A stretch of 64,000 nucleotides of DNA, taken from Manduca sexta. Lineage: Eukaryota; Arthropoda; Insecta; Lepidoptera; Sphingidae. Shown piece after piece: positions 50,201 to 56,200 of the stretch. Every line of letters starts with the position of its first letter. Position 1 is the first letter of the stretch. The translations under genes and the position numbers were made by a program. The DNA lies in NCBI RefSeq assembly GCF_014839805.1, contig NC_051138.1, forward strand, positions 2,912,983 to 2,976,982, read 5' to 3'. Below the pieces are notes generated by a model, which saw only the letters and a list, made by a program, of their open reading frames with translations, was not told the origin of the DNA and made no database searches.

Positions 50201-53200
50201 ATGAACCGATTTGGCTGAAAATTGATGGAGAGGTAGCTTAGAACCAGGAGACGGACATAGGATACTTTTTATCCCGTTCCCACGGGAACGGCACGTGACA
50301 TAAGACGTGCTATAAGAAAGCAAAATTTGCTATGGAGACAGTATGAGACCCTGGGAAGGTTATAGGCTACTATCCCGGGAAAATATATAGTGGGACTTTT
50401 ATCCCGGAAAACTCCTTCACGCGGGCGAAGCCGCGAGCAAAAGCTAGTAAGTGATAATCACAAGGCGTTTCGTCTCGATCACCCATGTATTTTACTATTT
50501 TTTTATTATTATTTAAGGAACTATTCACCACATTCAATTTAAAAGATTTTAAACAACAGATATTATATCTGAGAGTTTCAAAACTTTAATTATTAGGTAA
50601 TTATCATATAATTTATTTTGGCGCTAAATGGAAAAGGAGTTATTAAAGTAAATGAAGTCAGGGGGCCCTATTAGGTCTATAGGGGCGAATCCGTATTTTT
50701 GCAATTACGGGCGTTCTATTCGAAGGACAGCTTCAATAGCCATATAGGTAAGAGAGTTAATAAATTCCCCTATTTACTTATACGCTCATCAAAGCTGTTC
50801 TTCAAATAGAAGGTCCGTGATTGCAAAAAGATGGATATGCCCCCGTAGATAGATTAGGGCCCCTTGAACTTATACTAGTAATTATTTTAACTGTCTTTTG
50901 ACTCCTTTTTCAATCGTGAGAGTTAACAAAATAAACACAATTGGAAACCAATATGAGAGTAGACATTTCTAGCTAGATTTGATTACCACATACGGTGGAA
51001 CACCTATTGCTTAACATTTAGATTTCAAGTATCAGATTAGATATGACCCATAATAGATTTATAATACGCCATTACATTATGAGTAAATGTAAAGTAAATT
51101 AATTCGAATTAGAGGTACCACTTTATGATATAATAGTCTAAAGGGCATACTAAACAATGTTTAATTATACAATGTTTAAATTAATTCAATTGTTATAATA
51201 GTTGTAAATATTATACTTGAAGGTGTGTCTCTCAAGTCAAAAACTATCTTTCAGAGTATTAAATTAGTGAATGATACAGTTAATGCGCAATAATACCCTT
51301 GTACCAGTAATTAAAGTTTAATTTAGCGTAATAACATTTTTAATGCGAAGCTTTTGAACTACAGTCTTTGAGACGAATTGCCTATTCGTATGAACTAAGC
51401 ATTCCTCTTGACTCTTCCAGTTATATCTATAGGGTAATGAAAGATCTAAGCAATAAATATATCTATTTATGTATACTTAGCATAATCGTAACCGTCTTAA
51501 TAACAATCAATGTATACAAGGTATAGAATCTGCCATAGTGCCGTTAATGTGCTGCGTTCCGGGATCAGCCTGCGTATATTCAGTTTCAAACAAGCCGGCA
51601 TAATAATATCGACTGGAGAGGTTAATCATCTTTCATCAGTCGAACCTCTATGTGGACCATACTCCGCTGCCCGGGTCACTTTCCCGTGCCCATATTAAAA
51701 TGATCACACCTTCTTCATTCAGGGGTAGACAGAATTATTACGCTCACATTTTGTCAGCTATGTTTTTTTTTTAGTTACAGACCCCACAGTCCACACCGGG
51801 GGGACGAGCGAACGGGATACTTCGAACCCCCCGGCTTAACGACTGCAGAGCCCTGGAGGAAGAGAGGAAGAGGAGAAATAGGGGGGGAAAGAAGAGGGAA
51901 GGAAGAGGAAGTAATAGGATGGGCGGAGAGAAGTGGAAGGGAAATGTTCAACGAGTCCCTATTAGACCCCCCATGTGAACTTACAACCATGGGGGTATAG
52001 ACACACTTTCTGTGTGTCTAGGTCCGCGACAGATGTCCCCCCATGCATGGGCGTGCATTCGGTTGTCAGCTATGGTTAGATTTCGAAAAATAGTAAGCAG
52101 GTATTTTGCTACTTACCAGGTAAAGTTTTAGATCTCAGGCTGATTCTGAACAAGAAAACCAAAAATCATTTTATTCGACTTTAGAGTCGAAACCAGGACC
52201 TCAACACTGCCAACATCACAAAACTATGCGGAGTAGTCTGTTTATATACGTTTTCTAAATATTGTTTTCAGATGTCGCTGTTTTGGAAGTTATGCAATTG
52301 CAACATCTTGTATAAAGGGTACTACGGTTTTATGGTTTACCGGGTTTCTGATAAATTCATGTTTACAATAAAAGTTTCTACGTATGTTCATATTTCATAC
52401 ATAATTATATTACAAATTAATAAAAGCTGAAAAATACATTGTTTTTTTATATGTTTGAACGTCGAAATACCGGTCTGATTTTGAAAATGTCTGCACTAAT
52501 AAGCTACATAATTCATCTATTATAATTTAGTATGATATTAATTGTTATCTCAGTAAAGGATTATAAAGCCGACGAAGCCGCGGGTTGCAGTTAGTCCCTA
52601 ATAAATTAATTATACGTCATGTAATTAAACATGTCAAAAATATTTTATTGACATAGTTTATTAGGTTAACACGGTTTTTTGTACAACTAGTTTTTGTATG
52701 TATCATTGTTTGACCTAGACTCCCCTGGGAACCTAAGCTGAGAATTATAATTGATGTATAAAAGTATTATTTTATTGACTTTATTTTTATTCATGGAAAA
52801 ACGTACATATAAATACATACGTACATACTGTGGCAGTCACATGCTATACCTATTCTGATTCAAAAACCATTTTGACACTTTTATTAATGCAAATGTGGAT
52901 GAAAGAGTCGGTAGGGATCGACCGCACCGAACCTTCGAATGTCGGATATCTGAAATTCCCAGTAAAGGCCAGGTCAAAAGTACCCGGAACCGGCGGGAAT
53001 GCATGAAAAGATTAATGAAGGTGGAGGATGCGCGAGCAGTATGCCAGAATCCTTCAAAGTGGTAATCCATAGTCTCTGCCTACCACTATGGGATAGAGGC
53101 ATGATACTATGTATGTATTAATGCACCCTCTTTCAATGTTAATCTACGGTATGCCATGTTAGAAAGTTCAGACAATAATTAAGATTTTCATTCTAAATTC

Positions 53201-56200
53201 AAAATAAAGTTGAAATTCGTAAATCATTTTCTAAAGTTCCCCCTTAAATACTTTTGTTATGGAACTACGAATGCGTAAAGCAATTAAGACTTTATGGGTA
53301 AAGTTTAGGAATAATGTTTTGTATTGCGTCATAATGAATTGTGTTTACTATTTTCATACCTTGTTGAAGAGCTATGATTATGTGGATTGAGTGGTCTAAG
53401 GTTTGGCATATCTTGTGCATAGTATAAACGATAAAATTTTAATATCCAATATTTTTTTATTTATAACATAATAAGACTAGGAGATTATTTATAAATAATA
53501 GGTTTTGTAAAATATCATGATGTTAATGTAACAGATTTTTCATGTAATATTTTTTTATTGCGGCTTGAATGACGAGACGGACTTGCCGTTCGCCTGATGG
53601 TAAGCGATATGACCGACCATAAACAGTCGAAACACCATCCAATTCCTTGAAATATAAAGTATTGTTTGGTATTCCACTGCGCCTGCCATCCTAAGACGTG
53701 AGATGTTGAGTCTTATTATATCCAGTAGTTACACTGGCTACACAGTTCTTCAAACCGGAACACAACAGTGACTACACACTGCAATGGCAGCAGAAATAGC
53801 TATTGCGGTGGTACCTACCCAGGTGAACTCACACATATGAGACACCTACCACTATTAATTTCAATTAAAGTTACTCTACAAACCAACCATTATGTAAATA
53901 CTAAATTTTTAATGATTGCTTAATTTAATGTTTACAAAATCATGTGGCTTAGTATAAGCGTTAGTTTAGTTTGTCAAACTGGCAACGGGTCCGGGGTTTA
54001 AATCTCGATATGAGAACAATATTTTGTACTTTTTCTATTAGAGTAATACGCGTAACTTGGCTTAAAAATGCTATTCCTACAAGGAACTGATTTCCAATGT
54101 AATTGAACAGTGTGCCACAAAAGTAGCTGAACATATTCATAACTTTAAAACACATTTCTACACATTAACTTCAATCGCAATATTCTTTTCTCTATCTAAA
54201 AAAAGTAAACCCTTTGAAGTTTATATAGTGAAGAAAAAACGATTGTAAACGATACAAAACTTTAAAGGCGATTTCAAATTTCGAATTTGTTTAGCTACTT
54301 TCCTGGCTGGCTGTACAAAAATATTATAAATTCTTTTAAAATGCTTTAAAAATTATAATTGATTTCTGAAGCTATAAAATTATCAATATAAATACTTATA
54401 ATGTAATTTTATAATTATCGCATCAAGTCCTATAAATATTGTACAAAAATCATTAGTTTGTAACCAGTTATAGTACTTTTGCACATTATCAAAAGCTTTT
54501 AGTGTTATCTCTTGAAAAATGCGATAAATGATTGGATGGGGTGAAACCGTGCTTCTGTATAAGTATTTAATATTAGGTTATATTTATGGTAGGTGATAAA
54601 TAATTAGGTAATATTAATAGATTTATAAGTAAGAAAAAGTATGGCAATAATTTTATAGTTCTTACTTTTGCTAATATTATAAATATTTTTTTTTCAAAAT
54701 GTTTTATGTATTTAAGAAGTAAACGTAGGAATAGCTGAATGGATTTGGGTGAAATTTGGCACACGGATAGACCCATCCTGGGTAAATACAAACGTCAATT
54801 TTTATCCCGTTATTTTGCTCCCTAATAATGATAATTTTTAAAGGGTTTTAGGGAGTATAGTAGCGGAATAGACTTTTACCGCGTGAAAGCGCGTGCAATA
54901 CCTAGTGGTACGAAAGGGAAGGAAGATAAAGTTAAATGATTAATACTATTAACCATGTTTGGATTTGCGGTAAAATATTCCATTTTATAAAATTGAGATA
55001 TATAACCGTAATTGTACGGTGCGCACAGTATCTTTATGATAGAATGATATTATTGTTTGTGAGAATGAGAGAAAGTCCTTTTTTGATAGAAAATAGATAT
55101 ATTGAAATACTTTAATATAATGATAATGAGTACGCGCGGAATGATTGATGACCGAATGCGAACTGATTGGACAATATTATGATACTATGACAATTCAAAC
55201 GGCGTAAAATGCTGATGATACAATTTGTACGTGCTTGCACGTACAGTAATATTTTCCAAAAATAAAAAAAAATCCTAATTAAAATGTGATCAGTATTTTT
55301 ATATGGAGACAGCCTACTAACTGACTTTACTGCACATTATGGATATTAGACTGGACTTTAGAAGTATGTACTGACAAATTATTATCAGGGGACACAATTA
55401 TAAATTATAACCGAACGCGACATTCGTGTGGGCCTCTTTAGTTAATTTTACAACTATATGGTGATGTTCCAAATAAAAAATTTAGACCTAATTCCTAGGT
55501 TTACCTGGAATATATTTTGATCAGTCTATATTTGTCATTGCAGTAATCGTCGTTGGTATAACACCAAACATTGGTCACAGCCGAGAGCAAAGCAATAAAT
55601 ATTAGTTTACGCGCCACTATTGTTACTCGTAAACTGCTTACTCTAAAATTAAACAAAATATTTTTAATTTTGACATTGGGACACCATTATTTGCGACTAC
55701 AATTGCAAAATCACTACATAGTATAAAACAAAGTCGCTTTCTCTGTCCCTATGTATGCTTAAATCTTTAAAACTACGCAACGGATTTTGATGCGGTTTTT
55801 TTAATAGATAGAGTGATTCAAGAGGAAGGTTTATATGTATAATAATAACATCCATTAAATAGTGGAGAAATACTGTTATTTTGTTATGTTATACCCGTGC
55901 GAAGCCAGAGCGGGCCGCTATGTTTTTATATACCACGTTCACAGTTTTTCTGTAGTGTATTTAGTATCAGCATTGCACCCGTACAAAGCTGGGGCGGGTC
56001 GCTAGTAAAATTATAAAAGTTATTTATAAATGTATAGTGTTGTCATATTTTCAGGTAATTTTAAATTGTATATTTTTTTGCTAATACTACGTTTTTCCTC
56101 ATAATTATATGAAAGCAGGTTACCGTGAAAATTGTTCCATTTCTTGGTAATAATACTAAGTGGCATGTCGGCTAATTGTATGCAAATATAAATAAAAAGT

